64,000 nt of DNA from Anaeromicrobium sp. (GTDB lineage: Bacteria; Bacillota; Clostridia; Peptostreptococcales; Thermotaleaceae), in assembly GCF_025210435.1 (NCBI RefSeq), contig NZ_JAOART010000045.1, positions 1 through 64,000 of the forward strand. The letters run 5' to 3'. Shown in pieces: positions 34,361-45,198 of this stretch. The position numbers and the translations under genes are program-made. The notes below the pieces were generated by a model. That model had not been told where the DNA came from and ran no database searches. It worked only from the letters and a program-made list of their open reading frames with translations. Position 1 is the stretch's first letter. Every line of letters starts with the position of its first letter.

Positions 34361-36109
34361 CTATAATGAACTAGTTCTGTAAACTGCTCCAGTAGCCGTA
34401 TCTACATTTATCATGTCTCCATCCTTTAAAGTTGTAGTAGCATTAGCTGCACCAACAATTACTGGTTTATTAATGCTTAATCCTACAACTGCTGCATGGG
34501 AAGTTAATCCACCTTCTTCTGTAATAATTCCAGAAGATCTTTCCATAAATGCAACCATATCCTTATCAGTAGCAACCGCCACTAAAATATCTCCATCTTG
34601 GAATTTATCCTCTGCTTCTTTAAGGTTATTCGCAATACAAACTTTTCCCTTTGCAGACTTTTGCCCAAGTCCAGTTCCTTTAACTACCACATCTCCTACA
34701 ACGTGTACCTTTATGGTGTTAGTACTTCCTGCAACTCCAACTGGAACTCCTGCAGTGATTACCACTAAATCTCCACTATTTACAAAACCCGTTTCTACAG
34801 CCTTCTTCACTGATAAATCAAATACTTCATCAGTAGAATTTCCGTGGCTTGCTATGACTGCATATGCCCCTCTTGTAACGGCCATTTTTCTAGCTACCCT
34901 ATCAGAAGTAGTTGTAACTACAATAGGTGCCTCTGGTCTAAATTTAGCTACCATTCTTGCCGTATATCCTGAAGAAGTTGCAGTAATAATAGCCTTAGCT
35001 CCTAAGTCTTGAGCCGTATTACAAGATGCATGACTCACCGCATCTGTAGTACTCTTTTCTTTTCCTACAGTCTTTTCTCTTAAAATTGCTTCATAATCTA
35101 ATGAATTTTCTGCACTTTCAGCAATTCTTGCCATAGTTTGTACCGCAACAGCTGGATATTTACCTGCAGCAGTTTCTCCAGATAACATTATTGCATCAGT
35201 ACCATCAAAGATAGCATTAGCAACATCTGTAACCTCCGCTCTTGTTGGTCTTGGGTTTCTCATCATGGAATCAAGCATTTGTGTTGCAGTTACAACTGGT
35301 TTACCTACTACATTGCAAGCTTTAATTATTCTCTTTTGCTCTAGTGGAATTTCCTCCGTTGGAATTTCAACTCCTAAATCTCCTCTAGCTACCATTATTC
35401 CATCAGATACTTCAATTATCTTATTAATATTATCCACACCTTCTTGATTTTCAATCTTAGATATGATGTGAATATCTTCTCCACCATGGGCTTCTAGGAT
35501 TTCTCTAATGGCTAAAACATCTTCTGCCTTTCTCACGAATGATGCGGCAATAAAGTCTATTCCTTGTTCTATACCAAAGATAATATCCTTTCTATCCTTT
35601 TCAGTGATAGCAGGTAAATTAATCTTAACTCCTGGTACATTTACCCCCTTATTGTTCTTCACAACTCCAGTGTTTTTAATTAAACATCTAACTTCAGTAT
35701 CTTCTATACTTAATACTTCTAGTCCAATTAATCCATCATCTATTAATATAGTATCTCCAGGAACCACATCATTGGCAATTCCTTCATATGTAACACTACC
35801 AATAGTTTCATTTCCTACTAAATCCCTAGTAGTTATTGTAAACTCTTTTCCCTCTTCTAATAATACTTCTGGCTTATCAAACTTTCTTGTACGTATTTCT
35901 GGTCCCTTAGTATCTAATAATATGGCCACATGCTTACCAGTTTCTTCTCTTAATTCCTTTATCATATCCATACGTGCTTTATGCTCTTCATGATTTCCAT
36001 GGGAGAAGTTTAACCTAGCCACGTTTAATCCGCAGTCAATTAACTCCCTTAATACTTCTTTCTTTTCACTAGCTGGTCCAATTGTACAGATAATTTTAGT
36101 TTTTCTCAT
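34361..36109 (-). CDS. pyk: Pyruvate kinase with C-terminal PEP-utiliser domain
   Basis: 582 residues. Barrel and B domain run from [12 protein letters not shown], with DTKGPEIRT and [12 protein letters not shown], then an allosteric C domain. An extra domain of about 110 residues carries [14 protein letters not shown], as in many Bacillota enzymes. It turns PEP and ADP into pyruvate and ATP, the last step of glycolysis. Start at 36109 after GGAGGAAG. It lies 38 bases after pfkA. Confidence 0.97.
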   Translation of the reverse strand: MRKTKIICTIGPASEKKEVLRELIDCGLNVARLNFSHGNHEEHKARMDMIKELREETGKHVAILLDTKGPEIRTRKFDKPEVLLEEGKEFTITTRDLVGNETIGSVTYEGIANDVVPGDTILIDDGLIGLEVLSIEDTEVRCLIKNTGVVKNNKGVNVPGVKINLPAITEKDRKDIIFGIEQGIDFIAASFVRKAEDVLAIREILEAHGGEDIHIISKIENQEGVDNINKIIEVSDGIMVARGDLGVEIPTEEIPLEQKRIIKACNVVGKPVVTATQMLDSMMRNPRPTRAEVTDVANAIFDGTDAIMLSGETAAGKYPAVAVQTMARIAESAENSLDYEAILREKTVGKEKSTTDAVSHASCNTAQDLGAKAIITATSSGYTARMVAKFRPEAPIVVTTTSDRVARKMAVTRGAYAVIASHGNSTDEVFDLSVKKAVETGFVNSGDLVVITAGVPVGVAGSTNTIKVHVVGDVVVKGTGLGQKSAKGKVCIANNLKEAEDKFQDGDILVAVATDKDMVAFMERSSGIITEEGGLTSHAAVVGLSINKPVIVGAANATTTLKDGDMINVDTATGAVYRTSSL

Positions 36110-36146
36110 AAATACTTCCTCCATTATATTTGTATTTGATTATAAA

Positions 36147-37106
36147 CTAGATTGATAATACCTTTGCAAGTTCATATAGTTCCATGTTCATTTCTTTTTT
36201 CATGCTTAAAGCTTCTGAAATATCCTGGTCACAAATTTCAGTTCCTGTGATTCCTATTGCTCTACTCTTTTTACCTTCCATAAGAAGCTTAACAGCCCTT
36301 TCCCCCATACGACTTGCTAATATTCTGTCATAAGCCACTGGACTTCCTCCCCTTTGAAGATGTCCAAGGGTAGTAAGTCTTGCTTCAAGACCTGATTTTT
36401 CTTGGATGTCCTTTGTAATTTCATAAGCATTTCCAATACCTTCTGCCAGCATAATAATGCTATGACGCTTACCTCTATTTTTACTTTGAATTAATCTTTT
36501 GCAAATTTCTTCTATTGAAAATTTCACCTCTGGTACTATGATACTTTCTGCCCCACCAGCAATACCAGAATATAGTGCTATATCACCACAATGTCTTCCC
36601 ATAACTTCAATAATACTTACTCTATCATGGGAAGCAGACGTATCTCTTATATTACTAATGGCTCCAAGTACTGTATTTACAGCTGTTTTAAATCCAATAG
36701 TATAATCTGTATAAGCTAAATCATTATCAATAGTTCCTGGTAATCCCATAGTTGCTATTCCGGCCTTGCTTAATTTTTCTGCCCCACGCATAGAACCATC
36801 TCCACCAATAACAACAATACCCTCAATCCCAAATATACCTATTACATTAAGGGCTTTTTTAAATCCTTCTTCTTCTTTCATTTCTAAGCATCTTGCACTT
36901 CTTAGGATAGTTCCTCCCCTATGGATAATATCAGCCACAGAAGATAAGTCCATATTCTGTATTTCCCCATTTATTAGACCTGCGTATCCCCTTTTGATCC
37001 CAACGACTTCTAACCCATTATATATTCCAGCACGAACTACAGCCCTCACAGCCGCATTCATACCTGGAGAGTCGCCACCACTTGTCAAAACTCCTATTTT
37101 TTTCAT
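36147..37106 (-). CDS. pfkA: 6-phosphofructokinase (ATP-dependent)
   Basis: 319 residues. ATP site [25 protein letters not shown], catalytic Asp in [13 protein letters not shown], and the fructose-6-phosphate site MGRHCGDIA. Commits glycolysis by making fructose 1,6-bisphosphate. ATG at 37106 chosen over TTG 37112 because of spacing from AAGGAGTGAGG. Cotranscribed with pyk, the classic Bacillota pair. Confidence 0.97.
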   Translation of the reverse strand: MKKIGVLTSGGDSPGMNAAVRAVVRAGIYNGLEVVGIKRGYAGLINGEIQNMDLSSVADIIHRGGTILRSARCLEMKEEEGFKKALNVIGIFGIEGIVVIGGDGSMRGAEKLSKAGIATMGLPGTIDNDLAYTDYTIGFKTAVNTVLGAISNIRDTSASHDRVSIIEVMGRHCGDIALYSGIAGGAESIIVPEVKFSIEEICKRLIQSKNRGKRHSIIMLAEGIGNAYEITKDIQEKSGLEARLTTLGHLQRGGSPVAYDRILASRMGERAVKLLMEGKKSRAIGITGTEICDQDISEALSMKKEMNMELYELAKVLSI

Positions 37107-37234
37107 GTTCAATCCTCACTCCTTACATAAAGATCTTTCATTTATCTACAAGTCAACTTTTAATTAATATAAAGTTCACTTCATATGTTTTTTGCAATTT
37201 TATAATCGTACACTTTCATATATGATAAAAAAAT

Positions 37235-37263
37235 AAAGGGAAGCTCCATTTAGGCTTCCCTTT
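37235..37263 (-). terminator. Terminator between the small gene and pfkA
   Basis: AAAGGGAAGC / GCTTCCCTTT stem of 10 bp and nine-base loop, followed on the minus strand by ATTTTTTTATC. Confidence 0.8.
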
Positions 37264-37275
37264 AATGTTATTTAT

Positions 37276-37458
37276 TTAACACAAACCCACTATAACCTGA
37301 TGGGCTTCTTCCACCTCAGTCTTGGGAACCATAAGTTCATATACCTTATTATCTTTTCCGATTGACCTGACTTTTACTAAAAAACCTTCATCCTTTAAGA
37401 GTTGAGAAATCCTATCAGAATCCCCCTTGTTATGTGCCATGTATACTGTCATCCACAC
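37276..37458 (-). CDS. Small protein resembling DUF2007 (putative signal-transducing)
   Basis: About 60 residues from GTG 37458, which follows GGGGG by eight bases; an ATG at 37452 also fits. The pattern VYMAHNKGDSDRISQLLKDE then YELMVPKTEVEEAHQVI resembles DUF2007, a ferredoxin-like fold with helix for ligand or protein binding. Function is unknown. It is between dnaE and pfkA, with its own terminator. Confidence 0.65.
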   Translation of the reverse strand: MWMTVYMAHNKGDSDRISQLLKDEGFLVKVRSIGKDNKVYELMVPKTEVEEAHQVIVGLC

Positions 37459-37620
37459 TGGTATATCCCCCTTTTTCCAATTATGCAATTTCTACTATTT
37501 AAATTAATCTACAAACCCTATTATAGTATTTTCTCTGATTATTTTTTATTTCATATTTCATTTGCGAGTTTATATTATACCACAACCTTTTTGTTTTTAA
37601 AAAACAATGTGGACCTTTGT

Positions 37621-40600
37621 CTATCTTATTTTAACAGATTCTTCTCCTAATAATTTCCTTAGTTCTATTAAAAGTTCCTCTTTCATACTTATCCATAGAT
37701 TTTTATTTGCACGAAGGCTCTTCTTTTCCTTTTCCATATATATAATTACAGGGTCCTCTCCCTTATATTTTCTAAGAACATCCTTTAATTCCTCTATTTT
37801 AGGATCATCTTTATCTGATACTTTTAGATATAGTTTCTTTGAACCTATAGTTTCATTAGTAAGAACTCTTATTTTATCTGCTATAAGTTTAGGTTCTTCA
37901 TCTTCCTTATAATTTAGTCGTCCATCTATTATGACTATATTATCTTCATATATAAGTTCTTCGTACTTGGAATAAACCTTTGGAAAAACTAATACTTCCA
38001 TACTAGCAGTTAAATCTTCTAATGTTAAAAATGACATTATTTGATTATTTCTTGTTATCTTATTTTGTCTTCCTTGTATTATACCAGCTAATCGGACTTT
38101 TTTCCCATCTAATTTTCCATATTCTATAGAATTATTTAGATTTAATATGTTAGAAGAGGTAACTTCCTTTATTTTTTCTTCATAGGTAGACAAGGGATGT
38201 CCACTCACATAAAGGCCCACCATTTCCTTTTCCATAGACAACAATACCTTTTGTGGAAATTCAGCCAAGTTAGGATAACTAAAGTTTATACTTTCTTTCA
38301 TAACATCATCAAAACTTTGAAACATGGAAAACTGCCCTTGTATATTTCTCTTTCTATCCTGTTGGGCAGATTCTATAGCCTTTTCGTAAACAGCAAGGAG
38401 TTGGGCCCTATTAGCATCTAAATTATCAAAGGCACCAGCCCTTATTAAACTCTCAATTGCCCTTTTATTAATTTGGGTTATGTCTATTTTATCACAAAAA
38501 TCATTAAAGCTAATAAATTTTCCTTTTTCTTTTCTTGCATTTACTATTGCCTCTATTACATTTGATCCCACATTTTTCACTGCTAGTAATCCAAATCTTA
38601 TCTTACCATCTTCCACAGTAAACTTTTCATAACTTTCATTTATGTGAGGTGGTAATATTTTTATATTTTTCTTTCTACAATCTTGTATATATTCGCCTAC
38701 CTTGTCTGAGTTACCCATTACACTAGTTATTAGGGCAGCCATAAATTCTACTGGATAATAGGTCTTTAAATACGCAGTCTCATAACCTAGTACTGCATAG
38801 GCTGCTGCATGGGATTTATTAAAGGCATACTTGGCAAATTCAACCATATCATCAAATATTTTGTTTGCAGCCACTTCTCCTACTCCATTAGCTACACAAC
38901 CTGCTATTTCCACGTTTCCATCTTCATCTAATTTCCCATGGATAAAGTGCTTTCTTTCCTGTTCCATTACATCCATTTTCTTTTTACCCATGGCACGACG
39001 TACTAAATCACTTCGACCATAGGAAAAACCAGCTAAATCCCTTACTACTTGCATAACCTGTTCTTGATAAACCAAACATCCATAGGTCACATCTAATATG
39101 GGTTCTAGTTTTTCATGGACATATTCTATTTTACTAGGATTTTTTTTATATTCTATATACTTTGGAATAGAATCCATGGGCCCAGGTCTATAAAGGGATA
39201 TTCCCGCTATAATATCTTCAAAGCAATCGGGTTTTAAATCCTTCATAAATTGTCTCATACCAGAACTTTCTAGCTGAAATACGCCTAAAGTATCTCCCTT
39301 ACTAATTAATTCATATACTTTAGAGTCATCATATTCCATACTAGAAAAATCGATTTTAACATTATATTTTTCTTCTATTAAAGTTTTTGCATCCCTAATT
39401 ACCGTTAGATTCCTAAGTCCTAAAAAATCCATTTTAAGTAGACCTAATTCTTCTAGGGTAGTCATTGTAAACTGAGTTGACATGGCATCATTATGCATAT
39501 AAAGGGGCACATATTCATCTATGGCCTCTTTGGATATAACCACACCCGCTGCATGGGTTGATGCATGACGAGGCATTCCTTCTAAAGCCAAGGCCACATC
39601 TATTAAATATTTTGCTTCCGAATCAGAATCATATATTTCTTTAAATTTAGGATTTATTTTTATGGCCTTTTGTATAGTAATTCCCAGTTGCATAGGAATT
39701 TCCTTTGCTATGGAGTCCACCTTAGCATAGGGCACGTTAATTGCTCGTCCCACATCACGAAGGGCAGCCCTTGCTGCCATTGTTCCAAAGGTTATGATTT
39801 GAGCAACCTTTTCTTTTCCATATTTTCTTATAACATAATCTATAACTTCTTGCCTTCTCTCATAGCAAAAGTCAATATCTATATCGGGCATGGTTACCCT
39901 CTCTGGATTTAGAAAACGTTCAAATATGAGTCCATATTTTATAGGGTCAATATCTGTAATTCCTAAAGTATATGCCACAATACTTCCAGCTGCTGAACCA
40001 CGTCCTGGTCCTACCATTATATTATTATCCTTAGCATATCTTATAAAGTCCCACACAATGAGGAAATATTCCACATATCCCATATTTTCTATTGTACTTA
40101 CTTCATACTCTAATCTATCCTTTAACTGGTCATTAATATGTTTATACTTTTGTCTTAATCCATCTTCACAAAGTTTTCTTAGGTATTCCTTTTTAGAATA
40201 CTCCTCTGGTACTTCATAATTAGGTAAATGAATAGTATTAAAATCGAATTCCACATTACACATATTAGCAATTTTCAATGTATTTTCAATGGCCTCAGGA
40301 TGATTTGGAAACAACCTTCTCATTTCTTCTTCCGATTTAAAATAAAATTCATCACTAGGAAACTTCATTCTTTCCTCTTCATCTACAGTTTTTCCCGTTT
40401 GGATACATATAAGCACATCATGAACATCTGCATCGCTCTTTTTTAAATAGTGCACATCATTAGTTGCTACTAATGGAATATTAGTTTCGCCACTTAATTT
40501 AAATAAAAACTCATTAATCTTTTTTTGTTCCTCAATACCATGATCTTGAATTTCTAAATAGAAATTTCCCTTTCCAAATATATTTTCTAATTCTAGTGCT

Positions 40601-41073
40601 TCTTTCTTTGCACCTTCATAATCATCATTTAATAATTTTGTCTGTACACTTCCTGCAATGCATGCACTTAAACACACAAGACCTTCACTATGTTTTCTTA
40701 ATATATCTATATCAATTCTAGGTTTATAATAAAATCCTTTAGTATATCCCCTTGATACTAATTTAATTAAATTTTTATATCCCTCATTATTTTTAGCCAG
40801 TAAAACTAGATGACCCATTTTTTTATCCTTAACCGGGTCCTTGTCATACATGGTTCTCTTTGCCGTATATACTTCACATCCTATTACAGGATTAATTCCA
40901 TGTTTTTTTGCCTCCTTATAAAAATCAATTACACCAAACATACTTCCATGGTCTGTAATGGCCACAGCCTTCATTCCCATTTCCTTGGCTTCTTTTATAA
41001 GGTCTTTTATTCTAGTTGCTCCATCAAGTAAACTGTACTCTGTATGCAAGTGCAAATGAACAAAATTTGACAC
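37621..41073 (-). CDS. dnaE: DNA polymerase III alpha subunit, DnaE type
   Basis: 1150 residues. N-terminal PHP domain (HLHTEYSLLDGATRIKDL). Polymerase core with catalytic aspartates in TMPDIDIDFCYERR and GRGSAAGS. Helix-hairpin-helix and an OB fold (about 985-1070) follow. In Bacillota, DnaE extends primers before PolC takes over, and also serves in repair. Starts with GTG at 41073 just after GGGGGG. Full length for the family. Confidence 0.97.
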   Translation of the reverse strand: MSNFVHLHLHTEYSLLDGATRIKDLIKEAKEMGMKAVAITDHGSMFGVIDFYKEAKKHGINPVIGCEVYTAKRTMYDKDPVKDKKMGHLVLLAKNNEGYKNLIKLVSRGYTKGFYYKPRIDIDILRKHSEGLVCLSACIAGSVQTKLLNDDYEGAKKEALELENIFGKGNFYLEIQDHGIEEQKKINEFLFKLSGETNIPLVATNDVHYLKKSDADVHDVLICIQTGKTVDEEERMKFPSDEFYFKSEEEMRRLFPNHPEAIENTLKIANMCNVEFDFNTIHLPNYEVPEEYSKKEYLRKLCEDGLRQKYKHINDQLKDRLEYEVSTIENMGYVEYFLIVWDFIRYAKDNNIMVGPGRGSAAGSIVAYTLGITDIDPIKYGLIFERFLNPERVTMPDIDIDFCYERRQEVIDYVIRKYGKEKVAQIITFGTMAARAALRDVGRAINVPYAKVDSIAKEIPMQLGITIQKAIKINPKFKEIYDSDSEAKYLIDVALALEGMPRHASTHAAGVVISKEAIDEYVPLYMHNDAMSTQFTMTTLEELGLLKMDFLGLRNLTVIRDAKTLIEEKYNVKIDFSSMEYDDSKVYELISKGDTLGVFQLESSGMRQFMKDLKPDCFEDIIAGISLYRPGPMDSIPKYIEYKKNPSKIEYVHEKLEPILDVTYGCLVYQEQVMQVVRDLAGFSYGRSDLVRRAMGKKKMDVMEQERKHFIHGKLDEDGNVEIAGCVANGVGEVAANKIFDDMVEFAKYAFNKSHAAAYAVLGYETAYLKTYYPVEFMAALITSVMGNSDKVGEYIQDCRKKNIKILPPHINESYEKFTVEDGKIRFGLLAVKNVGSNVIEAIVNARKEKGKFISFNDFCDKIDITQINKRAIESLIRAGAFDNLDANRAQLLAVYEKAIESAQQDRKRNIQGQFSMFQSFDDVMKESINFSYPNLAEFPQKVLLSMEKEMVGLYVSGHPLSTYEEKIKEVTSSNILNLNNSIEYGKLDGKKVRLAGIIQGRQNKITRNNQIMSFLTLEDLTASMEVLVFPKVYSKYEELIYEDNIVIIDGRLNYKEDEEPKLIADKIRVLTNETIGSKKLYLKVSDKDDPKIEELKDVLRKYKGEDPVIIYMEKEKKSLRANKNLWISMKEELLIELRKLLGEESVKIR

Positions 41074-41112
41074 AAAATCCCCCCTTTACTTTTGTGAGCT
41101 TGTAAAACCAAA

Positions 41113-41139
41113 AATAGATATGAATAATTCATATCTATT
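41113..41139 (-). terminator. Terminator of the HD-GYP gene
   Basis: AATAGATATGAA / TTCATATCTATT perfect 12-bp stem, three-base loop, followed on the minus strand by TTTGGTTTT. It lies between the HD-GYP gene and dnaE. Confidence 0.75.
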
Positions 41140-41155
41140 ATTATACCAAAAGATA

Positions 41156-42199
41156 TTACATTTTTTCTAATACACCAACTATTTGTATTGAAGGATTATA
41201 AATTAGGTTAATTTTGTCCCCATTTGAAATATACTTTACAATAGGTCTATTTGGGTATTCCTTATCAATTTCATAAACTACACCCATCTCATTGGTACTT
41301 AGCTTTAACAGAGTTCCTATAGGATAACAAGGTATATGGGTAATAAACTCTTTTACTAACTCATAATCAAATTGATGATATCCCATGGATATTAAATACT
41401 CTACTACCACATGGGGAAATTCCTTACTCTTATAGGCCCTATCGGAAGTTAAGGCATCATAAACATCACATATGGCCACTATCCTAGCATATTCCCTTAT
41501 TTCATCTCCCTTTAGTTTAAAGGGATAACCTTCTCCGTCAAATCTCTCATGATGGGTTAATATTATTTTGGCGCTTGCTTCACTTATATTCTTATTATTC
41601 TTAACTATTTCATAACCAAGTTTACTGTGACTTTTTATGTACTCATACTCATCTTTAGTTAATTTACCTGGTTTATTCAGTACCTTAGGGTCTATGAGCA
41701 TTTTTCCTATATCATGTAAGATTGCCCCCACTCCTAAGTCCATCAACTTCTCTTTTTTATATCCTATACCTATACCAATTATCAAAGCATATATACATAC
41801 ATTTACCGAATGGGTAAAGGTATAATCATCTATGGACCTTACTAGGGATAAATTCACTATTATACTATCACTACTTAAAAGATTTTCAATAATCTTATCC
41901 ACAATTTTCCATATCTTCTTCATTCTAATATCTTCATTATAAGAAATTCTTTTCATAGTATCTCTTATTATATTGTGAGCTTCTTTTCTATTTTCTTCCT
42001 TAATGACATCTGGTACTATTATATCTTCCGTACTAGGAATGTTTACATATACTTCACTTATACCTAACTCCAAAAGTTTATCTATATAAACTTGATTTAG
42101 GTGTATACCTTCACCTAGGAGTATTTCATCATTTTCAGTATATATATTATTGGCTAAAATCATATCTTCTTTTAAAAACCTGGTCTTTAGCTTTATCAT
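41156..42199 (-). CDS. HD-GYP domain protein, probable cyclic-di-GMP phosphodiesterase
   Basis: About 347 residues. An N-terminal DUF3391-like region (LKEDMILANNIYTENDEILL) leads to the HD-GYP domain with FTHSVNVCIYALI, LHDIGKMLI, HHERFDGEGYPF and DVYDALTSDRAYK. All usual metal and GYP residues are present, so hydrolysis of cyclic di-GMP is likely. Start at 42199 after TTGGAGG. Single gene with its own terminator. A pair of structured repeats lies upstream. Confidence 0.92.
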   Translation of the reverse strand: MIKLKTRFLKEDMILANNIYTENDEILLGEGIHLNQVYIDKLLELGISEVYVNIPSTEDIIVPDVIKEENRKEAHNIIRDTMKRISYNEDIRMKKIWKIVDKIIENLLSSDSIIVNLSLVRSIDDYTFTHSVNVCIYALIIGIGIGYKKEKLMDLGVGAILHDIGKMLIDPKVLNKPGKLTKDEYEYIKSHSKLGYEIVKNNKNISEASAKIILTHHERFDGEGYPFKLKGDEIREYARIVAICDVYDALTSDRAYKSKEFPHVVVEYLISMGYHQFDYELVKEFITHIPCYPIGTLLKLSTNEMGVVYEIDKEYPNRPIVKYISNGDKINLIYNPSIQIVGVLEKM

Positions 42200-42425
42200 G
42201 TATACCTCCAAAACAAAAGTCTTTCCCTCGCTGCGCATCAACTAATAATTTGTCTAATCATAGTATTAACTATTCTTCAAAACAGATTAAACTCCTCTAT
42301 TTAGTGAAAATTTTAGTATATATGGATTATTTTTTTTGAAAAACATCCTATATTCTAAGGATTTATTTATACTTGTTATGAGGCATATGAATGAGTCCTA
42401 AGTTTTCAAAGTGCTGATTTGCCAA

Positions 42426-42514
42426 TATAGATTTATGAACCTAAATCTTTATTTATGCTGTAACTTTCCTGAAATAGGCTCATATAAAGCTGGTTTATGA
42501 ATGGGAAATCTATA
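42426..42514 (+). repeat. Short TATAGATTT repeat without core
   Basis: 89 bp with both ends intact (TATAGATTT / AAATCTATA). It has the outer region and 'actttcctgaaataggctcat' but lacks the whole inner stem and core. Its last four bases TATA are also the first four of the adjoining full copy. Confidence 0.85.
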
Positions 42515-42749
42515 GATTTCGTAACACTAAGCTTTCTCTATACAGTAACTTGCCTATAAGGAAAAATATATTGAAAATCTTTGGAACCCTGAAACGTCAC
42601 AACATCCTATGCTCCTTGAACATGACACATGAACCTATCTACGAAGATTCTCACTTTCGCTTGTGACAAGGACTTGGGTAGAAAAGATTTTCAATATATT
42701 TTCCTGAAATAGGCCCACATAAAGCAAGTTTATACACCAGAAATCTATA
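42511..42749 (+). repeat. TATAGATTT structured repeat, full copy 3
   Basis: 239 bp with perfect 10-bp ends, an inner AAAATATATTGAAAATCTTT-type stem and GTCACAA/TTGTGAC core. It sits head-to-tail with the short copy and leaves about 225 bases to the HD-GYP start on one side and 28 to the DUF624 stop on the other. Confidence 0.92.
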
Positions 42750-42777
42750 TATCTCATGTATGATGTGTACAATTGCC

Positions 42778-43371
42778 TTATACATATTTATCTAAAATTC
42801 TATTTACAAGTTTCAAACTAACGGTACCATAAATTCCCATCATGAATAAACCACAGGGTGGAAAAAGAACCACCATATAAATGATTCCTAAAAAAGTAAT
42901 TGTACATAATATGGTTGTAGGAAAGTGTCTTATGGATAAAAAATAAGCTGTTTTAAAATACCTCAAGATATCCATCTCAAATCTGGTCATTAAAATAAAT
43001 ATATATAATGAAATCCATAACACCTGAAGATAAATAGCAAGAGAAATGATCTTGTTAATTTCTATTTCTAAAAAGATTAGATTTGTATTCATCCAGATAG
43101 CTGATAATATTAATCCAAATATTAAGAAGGCTTCAATAACTATACTTTGTTTTAGACTTTCTTTAAATGTCTTTATAAAGATTTTTATATACTCATGGCT
43201 TTCTTCATGGTCTATTCTTTTTAAAACCGTATAAACTGCAACACTAGCTGAACCTATTGTAATAATTGGTAGGCTCAATATAAGCCAAATCAGGTTGATT
43301 ACAAACATATCTACAATCTTTTTCGAAATTTTTCCTAAGAATCCATTTTGCTTATATATGTCAATCATCAT
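42778..43371 (-). CDS. DUF624 (YesL-like) membrane protein
   Basis: 197 residues with about five hydrophobic helices. The opening LIWLILSLPIITIGSASVAVY is typical of DUF624. Such genes accompany sugar ABC transporters and YesMN-like systems, and the function is unknown. RBS AGAGGTGG before ATG-ATG. Last gene of the sugar operon, nine bases after the GH127 gene. Confidence 0.88.
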   Translation of the reverse strand: MMIDIYKQNGFLGKISKKIVDMFVINLIWLILSLPIITIGSASVAVYTVLKRIDHEESHEYIKIFIKTFKESLKQSIVIEAFLIFGLILSAIWMNTNLIFLEIEINKIISLAIYLQVLWISLYIFILMTRFEMDILRYFKTAYFLSIRHFPTTILCTITFLGIIYMVVLFPPCGLFMMGIYGTVSLKLVNRILDKYV

Positions 43372-43380
43372 ACCACCTCT

Positions 43381-45183
43381 TTACTTAGCTTCATCTACCC
43401 AAACCTTCATCTTGCCAGCCTTTCGGTTATCCCAAGCATAATATGGAACTGCCATGGCCTTAAATTCATCCTTCTCATAAAGAGAAATCTTTACAATGCC
43501 TCCAACTAGCTCTTCATCAAATTCCAATTTAAATTCTTCACTACCACTGATAGTTAGCTTATCATAATCTATCTGATCTACTGATTCAAAACAATAAACT
43601 AAGGGTCCCCTCATTAAAGCTACTTTGCCTTTATTGTTTAAAACCCTAGGATGTGGTTTCACTATTTCAGTTTCCATATCCATGTTAAGAATTATCTGTG
43701 TGGACTTTTCCCAAATCCTATAAATTTTAATATATCCTTTTTCAACATAATAATCTTTAAAGGGCCTACCATTTATCATGAGTTGAAAATCCTTACACCA
43801 ACTAGGACATCGTAAATTAATATTAAATTCCTCTTCTATACTTTGTTCAATATTAATAAGAACCCTGCCATCCCAAGGATAGTCTGTACTTTGAGTTATT
43901 CTTATATTGTCAGAAGCAAAGTTAAATCTACTATCACTTTTTATAAATAGATTTACATATATATTGTCTTCATCTACCGCATACATATACTGACCAATAG
44001 AAGGTACAAATCTTGTAATCTGAGTAGGACAACAGGATACATCAAACCAAGGCTCTCTATGATGGGTTCCATCCGATTCTAATGGATTTACGTAAAAATA
44101 CACATCTCCCTGTTCTCCCATTCCAGATAAGGCTCCATTATATATGCTTCTCTCCATTATATCAGCATATTTACTCTCACCAAAAATAAGATTCATTCTA
44201 TGATTCCACATGACCATGCCAACGGATGCACAAGTTTCACAATAGGCTGTATCATTAGGAAGATCATAATCTCTAGTGAAGCCTTCATTCTCCTTTGATG
44301 ATCCTATTCCACCAGTTAAATACATATTTCTAAGTACAGTGCTATCCCATAGTTTTACAAGTGCATGAAGATAATCATAATTTCCATCAGTAATTAAAAG
44401 ATCCGCCATTGCACAATACATATACATGGCTCTAACAGCATGACCAGATATATCTGTCATTTCTTTAATAGGTTTTTCATCCTGTGCATATACAGCTCCC
44501 CATTTTTCTACACCCCAAAGATTTTCTCCAACTCCATGGCCGTGGCCTCTTTGTTCTAGTAGCCATTTTGAAAATTCTAAGTACTTTCTGTCTTTAGTTT
44601 CATCATAAAGCTTAATTAATGCCAGTTCAATTTCTTGGTGTCCTGGAACCCAGTTTCTACCACCTGTTATCATCTCTGTGTAAAATTCATCCACTGCCCT
44701 TATAACAGCCTTAAGTAATCTATCCTTACCAGTAGCCTTATAGTATGAAATAGCAGCTTCAATTAAGTGTCCTATACAATAGTCCTCATGACGCTCCATA
44801 TCTGTCCATTTTTCCTCGTTTTTTACTAGGGTAAAGTAGGTATTTAGATACCCATCCTTCTGCTGGGCATCTACAATTGTATGAATTAGATCATCAGTAT
44901 ACTCCTCTAACTCTCTATCTTCTACCTGAGAAAGTACATAACCTACCCCTTCAATAATCTTATAGACATCTGAATCATTAAAATATACCCCTTCAAATCC
45001 ACCCTCTATCTTTTTCGCTGCCTTGTGAAAATTACTAATTCTGCCAGTCTCTTCACATCTCTTAAAGCATCCTGGTATTGTTACATCTCTTATAGTCTCT
45101 ATTCTCTTTTTCCACAATTTATCATTTATCTTAGTACAATTAAAATCAATAGCTTTTAAGTATTTATCTCCTTTATTATCCAT
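43381..45183 (-). CDS. GH127 beta-L-arabinofuranosidase
   Basis: 600 residues, the DUF1680/GH127 (alpha/alpha)6 barrel and beta-sandwich. E300 (in ENEGFTRDYDLPND) matches the general acid. The Zn-cysteine site is E316, C318, C384 and C385 (CETCAS and CCPTQ), with one of the CC pair the nucleophile by analogy with HypBA1. It has no signal peptide, so it cleaves imported arabinose-containing oligosaccharides in the cytosol. The next genes upstream encode its likely transporter. Some GH127 relatives differ in substrate. Confidence 0.92.
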   Translation of the reverse strand: MDNKGDKYLKAIDFNCTKINDKLWKKRIETIRDVTIPGCFKRCEETGRISNFHKAAKKIEGGFEGVYFNDSDVYKIIEGVGYVLSQVEDRELEEYTDDLIHTIVDAQQKDGYLNTYFTLVKNEEKWTDMERHEDYCIGHLIEAAISYYKATGKDRLLKAVIRAVDEFYTEMITGGRNWVPGHQEIELALIKLYDETKDRKYLEFSKWLLEQRGHGHGVGENLWGVEKWGAVYAQDEKPIKEMTDISGHAVRAMYMYCAMADLLITDGNYDYLHALVKLWDSTVLRNMYLTGGIGSSKENEGFTRDYDLPNDTAYCETCASVGMVMWNHRMNLIFGESKYADIMERSIYNGALSGMGEQGDVYFYVNPLESDGTHHREPWFDVSCCPTQITRFVPSIGQYMYAVDEDNIYVNLFIKSDSRFNFASDNIRITQSTDYPWDGRVLINIEQSIEEEFNINLRCPSWCKDFQLMINGRPFKDYYVEKGYIKIYRIWEKSTQIILNMDMETEIVKPHPRVLNNKGKVALMRGPLVYCFESVDQIDYDKLTISGSEEFKLEFDEELVGGIVKISLYEKDEFKAMAVPYYAWDNRKAGKMKVWVDEAK

Positions 45184-45198
45184 ATCTATTTCACCTCA

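Noticed and set aside
37100-37230. Riboswitch or leader element before pfkA
   Set aside because: Only a ribosome site and AT-rich DNA are visible, plus the terminator of the preceding small gene.
42200-42425. Cyclic-di-GMP riboswitch before the HD-GYP gene
   Set aside because: No GEMM-type conserved core was seen; the region is AT-rich and leads into the repeat pair.
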